From assembly GCA_013821985.1 (NCBI GenBank), contig PNJQ01000022.1:1-48225 (forward strand): a stretch of DNA of 48,225 nucleotides, given 5' to 3'. Below, one piece after another: positions 1-8,290 of this stretch; the first letter of the stretch is position 1, and the number at the start of each line of letters is the position of its first letter. Origin of the DNA: Opitutus sp. GTDB taxonomy: Bacteria > Verrucomicrobiota > Verrucomicrobiia > Opitutales > Opitutaceae. The notes beneath the pieces were generated by a model. The model did no database searches and was not told the DNA's origin. It was given only the letters and a program-made list of their open reading frames with translations. The position numbers were made by a program, and so were the translations under genes.

Positions 1-66
1 GTCGACCCCGGCGTTGGCCTATCGCGGATTCATGGAGCTCCATCCGGGCTCACCGAGCCCGGTTAC
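1..66. repeat. Paired REP-like palindrome, left half cut by window edge
   Basis: Positions 44-66 hold a palindrome of the type CCGGGCTC-A-CCGAGCCCGG followed by TTAC. It closely matches the right half of the complete elements at 14205 and 17887. The first bases of the window (GTCGACCCCGG) look like the end of the partner palindrome. The tail reads TTAC where the other copies have CTAC, so this copy is slightly decayed. Confidence 0.55.
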
Positions 67-127
67 AGCAGGCCGAACCACGTGACGAGGGCGTCTCCAG
101 GACTTGAGCGCGCACTCACCGTGAAAG

Positions 128-195
128 GTAGCCCGCGATCTCCGAGCGCGGGTGTGGCTGCGTGAAAAACCCGTCCGCGGAGAGGCCGCGGCTAC
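128..195. repeat. REPIN-like palindrome pair with GTAG/CTAC ends
   Basis: GTAG at 128-131 is followed by a GC-rich palindrome (CCCGCG...CGCGGG). About 20 unpaired bases follow, then a second palindrome (CCGCGG...CCGCGG) and CTAC at 192-195. The ends match those of the elements at 14205, 17887 and 19144, but the palindrome sequences differ, so this is a different subfamily. It lies just past the stop of the SEC-C gene. Confidence 0.6.
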
Positions 196-226
196 CTCGT
201 GCGGACCGACACTCGCCTCCGGGCCT

Positions 227-718
<492 letters not shown>

Positions 719-1030
719 GGCGGGAATTCCGGCGAGTCGCGCGCCGGGCGCAACCTGAATGTTGTCGCCGCGGGGTCAGAAATGCAGCCGGCGTGATGGA
801 AATGGCGCCCCGTCTCCAGAGTTGCGCCCCGGGTGCCCAATACAGTTCGTGGCGCTACGCCGAGATCGGCGGTCGAGGTGGTCGCCGACGTCCCGGCGGC
901 GACGCGGACGCGGCATGCCGTGCGTGCGTGGCTCCCCGGCACCGTCGGGGACGCTGGGCCCACCTTCCGCGCGCGCACTTCCGCTTTGCCTTGCCGCGGG
1001 TTTGGGCGAAATTGGCCGGGCATGCCCGAT
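719..1030. other. Intergenic gap with a long-range inverted repeat
   Basis: No gene was recognised here. The frame running into psd stays open back to 833, but the translation upstream of 1022 is Arg/Ala-rich and resembles nothing in the PSD family. An inverted repeat is present: GGGCGCAAC at 746-754 and GTTGCGCCC at 821-829, with about 66 bases between. A psd promoter must lie here, but no convincing -35/-10 pair is visible. Confidence 0.4.
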
Positions 1031-1936
1031 ATGTCCGCCGAGTCGATCCGCTATTTTCACCGCGCCAAGCGCACGGTCGAGACCGAGTCTGTCTATGGCG
1101 AGAAGTGGCTGCGCTGGACCTACGGCGGCACGGCCGGCGGGCTTTCGCTCGAACTGCTGGTCAAGCGGCCGTGGTTGTCGCGCTACTACGGTTGGAAGAT
1201 GTCCCGCAGCGACAGCGCGCGCCGCATCCTGCCGTTCATCGTCGATTACGGACTCAACGTCGATGAGTTCGCCAAGAGCCCGTTCGTCTTCAAATCGTTC
1301 AACGACTTTTTCTATCGCGCGCTCAAACCCGGCGCGCGCCCGATCGCAGCGGAGGGCGACGATCGTGTCGCGGTGTTGCCGGCGGACGGACGTCACCTCG
1401 CATTTCAAAACGTGGATGCCGCCGGCGGTTTCTACGCCAAAGGCCAGCAGTTCTCGCTCGCGTCGTTCCTCGGGGATGCGGAACTCGCGGAAAAATTCGC
1501 GGGCGGCTCGCTGCTCATCTCGCGGCTGTGCCCGGTGGATTATCACCGTTTTCATTTTCCCATCGCGGGCACGCCGGGTGAAGCGCGGCTGATCAACGGC
1601 TGGCTCTACTCGGTCTCGCCGATCGCGCTGCGCCGCAATCTCGCTTACCTCTGGGAAAACAAGCGCATGATCACGCTCATGGATTCGCCGGTGTTCGGTC
1701 GCGTGGCGGTGTGCGAAATCGGCGCCACGATGGTCGGCAGCATCATGCAGACGCACGTGGCCGGCCGCGCGGCCAGGAAGGGCGAAGAGAAGGGCCTGTT
1801 CAAATTCGGCGGCTCGTGCGTCGTGACGATTTTCGAGAAAGGTCGCGTCCGCTTCGACGCCGACTTGCTCGAGCACAGCGCGAACCAGCTCGAAACCTAC
1901 GCGCTGATGGGCGAACGGCTTGGCGCGGCAATGTGA
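1031..1936 (+). CDS. psd: Phosphatidylserine decarboxylase proenzyme
   Basis: The 301-residue protein decarboxylates phosphatidylserine to phosphatidylethanolamine at the inner membrane. The self-cleavage triad is visible: Asp119 in PADGRH, His172 in YHRFHFP and Ser262 in FGGSC. Cleavage before this Ser would make the pyruvoyl group on a short C-terminal alpha chain of about 40 residues. The N-terminal half (VKRPWLSRYYG...FKSFNDFFYRALKPGARP) matches the longer FGGS-type PSD group. That group usually has Thr after the cleavage Ser; here it is Cys. An alternative start lies nine bases upstream at 1022 (MPDMSAES). The next gene starts 88 bases downstream, so co-transcription with the amidase is possible. 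Confidence 0.93.
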   Translation: MSAESIRYFHRAKRTVETESVYGEKWLRWTYGGTAGGLSLELLVKRPWLSRYYGWKMSRSDSARRILPFIVDYGLNVDEFAKSPFVFKSFNDFFYRALKPGARPIAAEGDDRVAVLPADGRHLAFQNVDAAGGFYAKGQQFSLASFLGDAELAEKFAGGSLLISRLCPVDYHRFHFPIAGTPGEARLINGWLYSVSPIALRRNLAYLWENKRMITLMDSPVFGRVAVCEIGATMVGSIMQTHVAGRAARKGEEKGLFKFGGSCVVTIFEKGRVRFDADLLEHSANQLETYALMGERLGAAM

Positions 1937-1970
1937 GCGCGGTGCTGCGCACGGACCAATTTTCAGCTGG

Positions 1971-1997
1971 ATCGCCGGGCGCAGCCCGGCTCGCGAT
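1971..1997. repeat. Short palindrome between psd and the amidase
   Basis: The stem CCGGGC/GCCCGG (1975-1980 and 1984-1989, loop GCA) is extended by outer ATCG/CGAT. There is no T-tract after it, so it is more likely an intergenic palindrome or mRNA stabiliser than an intrinsic terminator. Confidence 0.45.
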
Positions 1998-2024
1998 GAC
2001 AGACCAAGCATCGGGACAAATTTT

Positions 2025-3581
2025 ATGAAACGACTCCTCCTCGTATTCGCGGTTCTGTTCACTTCGGCGCGCGCGGAGGTGAAAGTGGAAGAGGCGACCA
2101 TTGCTGGTCTGCAGGCCGAGATGACGGCGGGCCGTCTGACCGCGGTGCAGCTCACGCAAGCCTACCTCGACCGCATCGCCGCGCTGGATCGCGCCGGACC
2201 GAAGCTGAATGCCGTCATCGAACTCAATCCCGACGCGCTCGCCATCGCCGCGGAGCGCGATGCCGAACGCAGTGCAGGCCGCGTGCGCGGGCCGCTGCAC
2301 GGCATTCCCGTTTTGCTGAAGGACAACATCGACACGGCTGACCGCATGCAGACCACCGCGGGCTCGCTCGCGCTCGTGGGGCAGAAAGTGCCGCGCGACG
2401 CGCGTGTCGTGACGCTGCTGCGCGAAGCCGGTGCCGTCCTGCTCGGCAAAACGAATCCGACCGAGTGGGCGAATTTCCGTGGCAGTAACTCGAGCAGCGG
2501 TTGGAGCGCGCGTGGTGGCCAGACGAAGAATCCTTACGCGCTCGATCGCAACCCGTCGGGATCGAGTTCGGGCTCAGCCGTCGCGGTGGCGGCGAATCTT
2601 TGCGCCTTTGCCATCGGCACGGAAACGAACGGCTCTATCGTCTCGCCCGCCTCCGCGAATGGCATCGTGGGGATGAAACCCACGGTCGGGCTCGTGAGCC
2701 GGGACGGCATCATTCCCATCGCCGCCTCGCAGGATACGGCGGGACCGATGACGCGCACCGTGGCGGACGCCGCGCTCGTGCTCGCGGCGCTCGCCGGAGC
2801 GGACCGGCGCGACGCAGCGACGAAGGCCATTCCCGCCGAGTTGCCGGCCGCACTCGCCACGCCGCTGCCGGCGAATGCGCTGCGCGGCGCGCGGATCGGC
2901 GTGGTGCGCGGCCCATTCGGTTTGCCGGCACGGCTGGACCCGGCCTTCGACAAACTCATCGCGACACTGCGTTCCGCCGGGGCCGACGTGACGGACAACA
3001 TGAAAGTCGCTTCGCTTGGGAAGTTCGGCAGCGCGACCTACGACGTGCTCTCCTACGAATTCAAGGATGGCTTGAACAAGTATCTCGCCGAACCTGGACG
3101 CGTCACGCCGATGAAGACGCTGTTGGACGTGATCGCGTTCAACGAGGCGCACGCCGCCGAGGAAATGGCGTTCTTCGGTCAGCAGGATTTTCTCGCCGCG
3201 GAAAAGCGTGGCCCGCTCACCGAGCAGGCCTACCTCGACGCCCGCGCCACGTGCCTTCGTCTTGCGCGCACGGAAGGCCTCGATGCGACGCTCGACGGCG
3301 GCAAGTTCGACGCGCTCGTGATGATCACGCGCGGACCGGCGACGCTCACGGATCACGTTGTCGGCGAAGGTAGCAGTGGCGGCAGTTCCACTCTCGCGGC
3401 AGTGGCAGGCTATCCCAACATCACCGTGCCCGCGACGGACCTCTTCGGGTTGCCGATTGGGCTCTCGTTCGCCGGACGGGCGTGGAGTGACGCGCAATTG
3501 CTCGCGCTAGCGGCGGATTTCGAGGCGCACGCGAAGGCGCGGCGCGCACCGGAGTTTTTACCGACGGCGCGGGTGCCGTGA
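2025..3581 (+). CDS. Exported amidase (amidase signature family)
   Basis: This 518-residue protein begins with a signal peptide (MKRLLLVFAVLFTSARA), so it probably acts outside the cytoplasm. The amidase-signature core is clear: catalytic Lys99 in GIPVLLKDNID, the Ser-rich loop PSGSSSGSA (about 177-185) supplying the cis-Ser, and the nucleophile Ser204 in TETNGSI. Family members hydrolyse amide bonds of varied substrates, and the sequence does not reveal which. It lacks features needed to call it GatA: it is exported and has no gatB or gatC neighbours. The frame is open upstream to 1920, but the signal peptide fixes the start at 2025. It may share a transcript with psd. Confidence 0.9.
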   Translation: MKRLLLVFAVLFTSARAEVKVEEATIAGLQAEMTAGRLTAVQLTQAYLDRIAALDRAGPKLNAVIELNPDALAIAAERDAERSAGRVRGPLHGIPVLLKDNIDTADRMQTTAGSLALVGQKVPRDARVVTLLREAGAVLLGKTNPTEWANFRGSNSSSGWSARGGQTKNPYALDRNPSGSSSGSAVAVAANLCAFAIGTETNGSIVSPASANGIVGMKPTVGLVSRDGIIPIAASQDTAGPMTRTVADAALVLAALAGADRRDAATKAIPAELPAALATPLPANALRGARIGVVRGPFGLPARLDPAFDKLIATLRSAGADVTDNMKVASLGKFGSATYDVLSYEFKDGLNKYLAEPGRVTPMKTLLDVIAFNEAHAAEEMAFFGQQDFLAAEKRGPLTEQAYLDARATCLRLARTEGLDATLDGGKFDALVMITRGPATLTDHVVGEGSSGGSSTLAAVAGYPNITVPATDLFGLPIGLSFAGRAWSDAQLLALAADFEAHAKARRAPEFLPTARVP

Positions 3582-3631
3582 AGGCAGGCGTCCTGCCTGT
3601 CATTCAGGAGCAGGCGAGACGCCAGCGCTAC
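3582..3631. repeat. REP-like palindrome pair, variant subfamily
   Basis: The hairpin AGGCAGG-CGT-CCTGCCT follows the amidase stop. A second imperfect palindrome (GGCGAGACGCC) comes next and ends in CTAC at 3628-3631. The CTAC end and paired layout match the other elements, but there is no clear GTAG at the left end. Bases 3656-3700 then carry a low-complexity stretch of repeated AATCCGCA-like words. Confidence 0.4.
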
Positions 3632-3705
3632 CTGGGAAGGCGCCAGAAACGGCTCTTGCCATCCGGAATCCGCACTCCGAAATCCTCAATCCGCAATCGC
3701 ACCAC

Positions 3706-3786
3706 GCTCGGGTGATGGAATGGCAGACATGCGGGTCTTAGAAGCCCGTGACGCAAGTCGTGTGGGTTCGAGTCCCACCCCGAGCA
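3706..3786 (+). tRNA. tRNA-Leu (anticodon TAG)
   Basis: The acceptor stem is GCTCGGG (3706-3712) paired with CCCGAGC (3779-3785), with discriminator A at 3786. The anticodon stem CGGGT/GCCCG encloses the loop CTTAGAA, giving anticodon TAG at 3739-3741. The variable arm is long, as expected for class II tRNAs, and the T arm has GTGGG-TTCGAGT-CCCAC. The CCA end is not encoded. Confidence 0.95.
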
Positions 3787-4035
3787 AATTGCGCCGCGAG
3801 AGAAAGATTCTTCACCGCGTTTGCGCCCACGGTCCCGCTGCGCAGCGGGGCCTTCTTGTGCAGCAGCCGGGAAGATTTTCGGCCACCGTTGCCCCGCACA
3901 AACGCCGCAGACCACCGCCCGGCGTCGCCACCCGCCGGAAGGCACTCGCAGCAGCACACGGACGATTCATCGGGAATCGCGGGCATGTCGCCGCAGGCCG
4001 GTTGCCGGGGCACGCGGCGCACGCACGGTCGCGCC

Positions 4036-5364
4036 ATGAGTGCTCTCCGTCGTCTGCTCCTCTCCACTCTCGCCGTGCTGTGCGTTTCGCTCGGCTTTGC
4101 ACAACCGGCCGCACCGACGGGCGAACTTCCGCGCCGCGGATTTTTCGGGACGCGTCTCGGTTACGTCGCCCAACCCGTCGCCGGCGGACAGGTGGGCCGC
4201 GTCCGGCCCGATTCACCGGCCGAAAAACTCGGCTTGAAAACCGGCGATATCGTGACGCACATCAACGGCCGCGCCGTCGACGCGACGTTCGCCGCGCAAT
4301 TCACCCGGCGCCCGCTGGCGGGTGAAAAGCTCACGCTCACCGTCTTGCGCGCGGGCGACACCCAACAGCTCGAAACCACGCTGCCAGAATTTCCGCGCGA
4401 GTCCTACGCGAACGCCGAGATCATCTACACGCACGTGACCGACGCGAAGGGCCAGCGGCTGCGCCTGACGGTCACGAAGCCGAAGAATGCGACGGGCAAA
4501 GTGCCGGTGATTCTCATCGCGGGCTGGCTGAGCGAAAATCCGGTCGAGTCGCCCGACATCATGCAGGACGAGATCAGCAAGATTTTCCGTGGCCTCGCCG
4601 ACAGCTCGGGCTTCGCGGTGATGCGCGTCGATAAGCCCGGCTCGGGCGACAGCGATGGCGATGCCGCCACGGGGGACTTCGATACTGAACTCGCCGGCTA
4701 CCAACTCGCGTTTCGCGAGCTGGCGCGCTTCGACTTCCTCGATCGCGACCGCGTGTTCATCTATGGGCTGAGCAACGGCGGCGGGTTCGCTCCACTCATC
4801 GCCCAAGGCGCGCCGGTGCGCGGCTACATCGTCTTCGGCGGCTGGGCGAAAACCTGGTTCGAGCACATGATGGAAATCGAGCGCCGCATCGCGACGCTCT
4901 CCGGCAAGACGCCCGGCGAAGTCAACGCGCGCCAAAAGCAGATCGCCGAACTCTACACGGATTACCTGGTGCACGGCCGTGCGCCCGCGGAAATTTTCGC
5001 GGCCAAGCCGCAGCTCCGCGCGCTCTGGACCGATCCGACGCCCGACGTGCAATACGGCCGCCCCTACACTTACTACCAGCAGTTGCAGAAGCTGAACCTC
5101 GCCGAGGCGTGGTCAAAGGTCGCGGTGCCGACGCTCGCGATGCACGGCGAGTTCGACTGGATCATGAGCCGCGAGGACCACGAGCTGATCGCCTCGCTGG
5201 TGAACAAGAACACGCCCGGCGCCGCGGAGTTCGTCGCCGTGCCGAAGACCGGTCACGGTTACCAAACTTTCGCGAGTTGGGAGAAAAGCTTCAACTGGCA
5301 GGCGGACGCGTTCGACGAGACGCACCTCACGCGCCTGAAGGATTGGCTTGCGAAGCACCGCTGA
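4036..5364 (+). CDS. Exported alpha/beta hydrolase with N-terminal PDZ domain
   Basis: The 442-residue protein has a signal peptide (about 1-22). A PDZ-like domain follows (about 35-115: GYVAQPVAGGQVGRVRPDSP, then LKTGDIVTHINGRAV), then an alpha/beta hydrolase domain. The nucleophile elbow is GLSNG with Ser246. A later HGEFDW supplies a candidate acid, and KTGHGY supplies the His. The oxyanion region is ILIAGWLSE. Such exported hydrolases act as esterases or peptidases, and the substrate cannot be read from the sequence. PDZ-hydrolase fusions of this kind are uncommon. The start at 4036 is set by the signal peptide, although the frame is open to 3748 across the tRNA. Confidence 0.85.
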   Translation: MSALRRLLLSTLAVLCVSLGFAQPAAPTGELPRRGFFGTRLGYVAQPVAGGQVGRVRPDSPAEKLGLKTGDIVTHINGRAVDATFAAQFTRRPLAGEKLTLTVLRAGDTQQLETTLPEFPRESYANAEIIYTHVTDAKGQRLRLTVTKPKNATGKVPVILIAGWLSENPVESPDIMQDEISKIFRGLADSSGFAVMRVDKPGSGDSDGDAATGDFDTELAGYQLAFRELARFDFLDRDRVFIYGLSNGGGFAPLIAQGAPVRGYIVFGGWAKTWFEHMMEIERRIATLSGKTPGEVNARQKQIAELYTDYLVHGRAPAEIFAAKPQLRALWTDPTPDVQYGRPYTYYQQLQKLNLAEAWSKVAVPTLAMHGEFDWIMSREDHELIASLVNKNTPGAAEFVAVPKTGHGYQTFASWEKSFNWQADAFDETHLTRLKDWLAKHR

Positions 5365-5384
5365 GCAGCGATTTCAGAAAATGT

Positions 5385-5460
5385 GTCGCCGGGGTCGCTG
5401 ACCCCGCAGGGACAATCGCCGTGCAAAGAGACGCCGACCCGGCTCTGCGAGTCCGGCTGC
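5385..5460. repeat. Decayed REPIN-like palindrome pair
   Basis: The left palindrome (GCCGGGGTCGCTGACCCCG) is almost identical to that of the element at 14205. The head is GTCG instead of GTAG, and the tail is CTGC instead of CTAC. The right palindrome (CCGGCTCTGCGAGTCCGG) has lost some pairing. It sits 20 bases after the hydrolase stop. Confidence 0.65.
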
Positions 5461-5508
5461 AGAAAAACTAACCGCGCTCTAATCGGCCGCAGCGCCGTCG
5501 CCCGCGAA

Positions 5509-5625
5509 GCAGGTGCGGTCTTCGACTGCATCCGTGCAGTCGGAGACCGGACCACCGGCACCGGGGGATTCCGGACGCGAGGGGAATTTCACCCCTCTCG
5601 TGAACGAACGCCACGCGGCACCTGC
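5509..5625. other. Multi-branched foldable segment (possible structured RNA or small palindromic element)
   Basis: The segment is closed by GCAGGTGC (5509-5516) and GCACCTGC (5618-5625). Immediately inside is a 14-bp hairpin with one G-T wobble (5517-5530 with 5535-5548, loop TCCG). Then come a weaker stem around 5555-5574 and a stem built on GGGG/CCCC (5576-5584 with 5592-5600, loop AATTTCA). It lies between two convergent genes. No T-tract makes it a normal intrinsic terminator. It is not a tRNA: no T-arm or anticodon arm can be drawn. It could be a non-coding RNA, a small inverted-repeat element or a convergent-gene barrier. Confidence 0.4.
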
Positions 5626-5669
5626 CTGACCACCTCAACAATGTTCAGGTCGGCGCCGGCCGCGTAATT

Positions 5670-7616
5670 TCACCGGACTGCTTCCGGCAGCTTCGTGCGC
5701 TCGAGTTGCGTGAGTTGTTGCACCTGCGCGAGGGCGGAGCGTTCGTCCACGGCTTCGAGGAATGCCCACGCGGCCAGCACGCGACGGTAGAACAGCGTGC
5801 GCTCCGCAGCGATCTTCGGCTGGAGAGGGCGCGTGGCATTTGCGGCGGGCGCTTTCGGTGCCGGACTGGATTTCGTCTTGGTCGCGCTCGCCGCCGTTGC
5901 TTTGGCTTTGTTCGCGGAGGGGTCGGCTTTTGCGACCGCCGGAGTGGCGGGCGGGGTGGTGGCGGCGCGATTGGATCGATTGGCGCGCGGATTGGCAAAA
6001 ACCTTGGTGGCGGTCTCGGCGATCGCGGGGTCCGAATTTTCGCGCGCCCACTGCATGATCGTGCGACGGCGAACGGCGCCCCAGCGCGCGATATTCTCCG
6101 CGGTGGTGGCATCGACCGAGCCCGGGATGTTGCCGCCGGATGCCCAGAACAAATGCGGGAGGAGCGGGCTCATCCAATTGGCGCCGAAGAGCAGATCGCG
6201 TCCCTTCGCTTCCTCACCGAGCAGCGTCTCCTCGAACTTGCGCTGCGCGGGCTCGGTCGCGAGTGCCTTGATTTCGCCGGCGCGAACGGCCTTGGCCCAG
6301 GCGGGTTGCAGCACTTCCTTCCAGAGCTTCCGCGATTCCGCGTTGCCGCCGCGGGTGGAATTGGGATTTGGCGCCGGTGGAACGGTGAAGCTCGCCGCGG
6401 GCGGCACGGTGCCGATGGTTTTTTCCAGTTCGGCGCGCGTGCCGCTGAGCAGAAGTTTCTTCTGCGTGGGTGCCTGTTCGGCGAGCCGCTTCGTGAAGCG
6501 GGCGAAGAGTTTCTGCCGCTCCTTCGCTTCGCGGGCGCGCAATTTCACTTTGCCCGTCTCGACGGCGCGCGCATACGCGGTCACGGCGCGTTGCACCTCC
6601 GGTGCGAGGCCGCTTTGCGACGCGAGGCGCGCTTCGATCAGCGTCGCCCAGCGCTCGAGGTAGCGTTCGGAAGTGGAGTGTGGTTTGTCGATCGTCTGAT
6701 CGACGAGCGTCGCCTCCACGTGTGCGGCAAAAAACGAGTCGCGACGCGTGCCAGCCGGCTTGAGCGTGAAGAGATCGAGCCCGAGCAGGTTTTCCGGCAC
6801 ATAGCGTTCGTAGCCCGCCCACTTGTCCGGGTCCGGATCCGGGTCGCAACCGGCGGCGAGCGAGTAGTAATCCGTCGCGGTGAACCCGGCTGCCAGTGGC
6901 AGCGCGGGCTCGTCCGTCGGCATTGCCCAATCGGGCACCAGTTGCGTGAACCACGCCGGGTTGGCCGCCACAAACCGGGGAATGCCGAGGAAATGATAAC
7001 CGCCCGAGTAGCACTGCGTCATGCAAAACACGACGCGGCCGCGGCCGAGGCCGGCGGCGAGTTCCTTCTGCAGTTCCGTCGCGGTGATCTTTTCATTGTT
7101 CACGAATTTCCATTTCCGGTCCGTCGTCGGATCCGGGTCGATGCCCCAGAGATCGATCGTCGTTTCAACGGTAGCGCCGCGCGGCTGCGAACCGTGGTCG
7201 CCAACGAAGAGAAACAGCGTGCCGCCATCGCGCACCGCCGGGAGGATTTCCTCGCGCAGCGCCTTGAGCAGCACCTCGCGTTTCGCGGGACGGTTGAAGG
7301 GCAGCGGTCCGGGCACCCACGACTCCAGCACGAGACCGTCCTTCTTGTATTGTTTGCGCACGTCCGCGAAGAACGGCTCCTGGCCCTCGACATTGCCCGC
7401 GCCGAAGAACGTCCACACGGAGTCGGCGGGGTAGCGGTCGCGGAAGAATTTCGCGACGGCCTTGGCCTGGAGGTATTGCGAGTAGTTGTTCGCGAGCGGC
7501 GAAGCACCGCCGGAGAGCATGACGAAAACATCGCGCGCGCAGAGGGAGGAGCCGGACAACAGGAGGAGGAAGACCAACGCGACGCGTTGGAAAAAGGAGC
7601 GGGGAAGGGCGAACAT
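5670..7616 (-). CDS. Exported caspase/legumain-like (clan CD) peptidase
   Basis: The 648-residue protein starts with a signal peptide (about 1-27). A clan CD-like domain follows, with the strand LFLFVGDHG carrying His141 and VVFCMTQCYSGG carrying Cys202, the His/Cys dyad typical of caspase-fold peptidases. The N-terminal strand VFVMLSGG and NYSQYLQAKAV resemble C13 (legumain-like) members. A long helical region follows. Near the C-terminus lies a low-complexity Ala/Pro/Lys linker (about 545-605), then a short conserved-looking tail. Substrate and role are unknown. The start at 7616 was chosen because the signal peptide begins there; an upstream ATG at 7655 would add 13 residues. The gene is divergent from the ECF sigma gene. 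Confidence 0.75.
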   Translation of the reverse strand: MFALPRSFFQRVALVFLLLLSGSSLCARDVFVMLSGGASPLANNYSQYLQAKAVAKFFRDRYPADSVWTFFGAGNVEGQEPFFADVRKQYKKDGLVLESWVPGPLPFNRPAKREVLLKALREEILPAVRDGGTLFLFVGDHGSQPRGATVETTIDLWGIDPDPTTDRKWKFVNNEKITATELQKELAAGLGRGRVVFCMTQCYSGGYHFLGIPRFVAANPAWFTQLVPDWAMPTDEPALPLAAGFTATDYYSLAAGCDPDPDPDKWAGYERYVPENLLGLDLFTLKPAGTRRDSFFAAHVEATLVDQTIDKPHSTSERYLERWATLIEARLASQSGLAPEVQRAVTAYARAVETGKVKLRAREAKERQKLFARFTKRLAEQAPTQKKLLLSGTRAELEKTIGTVPPAASFTVPPAPNPNSTRGGNAESRKLWKEVLQPAWAKAVRAGEIKALATEPAQRKFEETLLGEEAKGRDLLFGANWMSPLLPHLFWASGGNIPGSVDATTAENIARWGAVRRRTIMQWARENSDPAIAETATKVFANPRANRSNRAATTPPATPAVAKADPSANKAKATAASATKTKSSPAPKAPAANATRPLQPKIAAERTLFYRRVLAAWAFLEAVDERSALAQVQQLTQLERTKLPEAVR

Positions 7617-7677
7617 GCGGCGCGCAGCATACGCACAAATGCGCGGCGCGTCCATGGACCGGATGGGCTATATGCCA

Positions 7678-7700
7678 CGTTTCACCGCACACGTGAAACG
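7678..7700. promoter_or_regulatory. Perfect 8-bp inverted repeat in a divergent promoter region
   Basis: CGTTTCAC (7678-7685) and GTGAAACG (7693-7700) form a perfect dyad with a 7-base spacer. It lies in the 92-base gap between the caspase-like gene (minus strand) and the ECF sigma gene (plus strand). It could be an operator or a leader hairpin for the sigma gene. Confidence 0.4.
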
Positions 7701-7708
7701 GTTGAGGC

Positions 7709-8290
7709 TTGTCAGCACGCGGGCGCGCACCCATCAAACGCGCGGTCACCTTATTCACGTTGAGCGAACCTGAAGCAGATCGGGCCCGTTGGTTCGTCGA
7801 GGAAGTGCATGCGCACGATTCCTCGCTGCGCGCGTATTTGCGCGGGTCGTTCCCCACGGTGCGCGACGTCGATGACGTCGTGCAGGAATCTTACGTGCGC
7901 ATCTGGAAGGCGAATCCCGCCGAGCCGATTCAGTCGGCGCGCGCGTTTCTGTTCCGCATTGCCCGCCACCTCGCGCTCGACTGGCTGCGGCACGACCGGG
8001 TGTCGCCCATCGACGCCGTAACTGATTTCTCGACCCTGTCCGTCTTAGATCATGGACCGGGAGTCGCCGAGGCGGCGAGCATGGCCGAGGAAACGGCCCT
8101 GCTCCTCACCGCGATCGACGCTCTCCCGGCCCGCTGCCGTGAAATCATCATCCTCCGCAAACTCCGCGGTCTCGCCCAAAAAGAGATCGCCGCGCAACTC
8201 GGTCTCTCCGAACAGACCGTGCAGGTGCAGATCGGTCGCGGCGTGAGAAAATGCGAGGAATTCCTGCGCCGGCGCGGCGTCTCCCGATGA
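7709..8290 (+). CDS. ECF-family RNA polymerase sigma factor (FecI-like)
   Basis: The 193-residue protein has the two sigma regions of ECF factors. Region 2 is LRAYLRGSFPTVRDVDDVVQ and region 4 is LPARCREIIILRKLRGLAQK followed by the helix-turn-helix IAAQLGLSEQTVQVQI. FecI-type factors are held by a membrane FecR anti-sigma and released by a signal from a TonB receptor; both partners follow here. No ATG fits. TTG at 7709 gives the longest form and TTG at 7760 gives a 176-residue form beginning LSEPEAD, so the start is uncertain. The stop overlaps the FecR start (ATGA), showing translational coupling. Confidence 0.9.
   Translation: MSARGRAPIKRAVTLFTLSEPEADRARWFVEEVHAHDSSLRAYLRGSFPTVRDVDDVVQESYVRIWKANPAEPIQSARAFLFRIARHLALDWLRHDRVSPIDAVTDFSTLSVLDHGPGVAEAASMAEETALLLTAIDALPARCREIIILRKLRGLAQKEIAAQLGLSEQTVQVQIGRGVRKCEEFLRRRGVSR

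Noticed and set aside
833-1021. Longer N-terminus for phosphatidylserine decarboxylase
   Set aside because: The added residues are Arg/Ala-rich, unlike the family, and would make the protein longer than usual without a signal or anchor.
5509-5625. Selenocysteine tRNA or other tRNA-like gene
   Set aside because: The segment branches like a cloverleaf but has no T-arm consensus, no anticodon arm and no matching acceptor stem.
5706-7763. Long plus-strand open frame (685 codons) over the caspase-like gene
   Set aside because: It is a codon-position shadow of the minus-strand gene in GC-rich DNA: Arg/Gly/Ala/His-rich, with no domain or signal, and it runs through both the gene and its promoter region.
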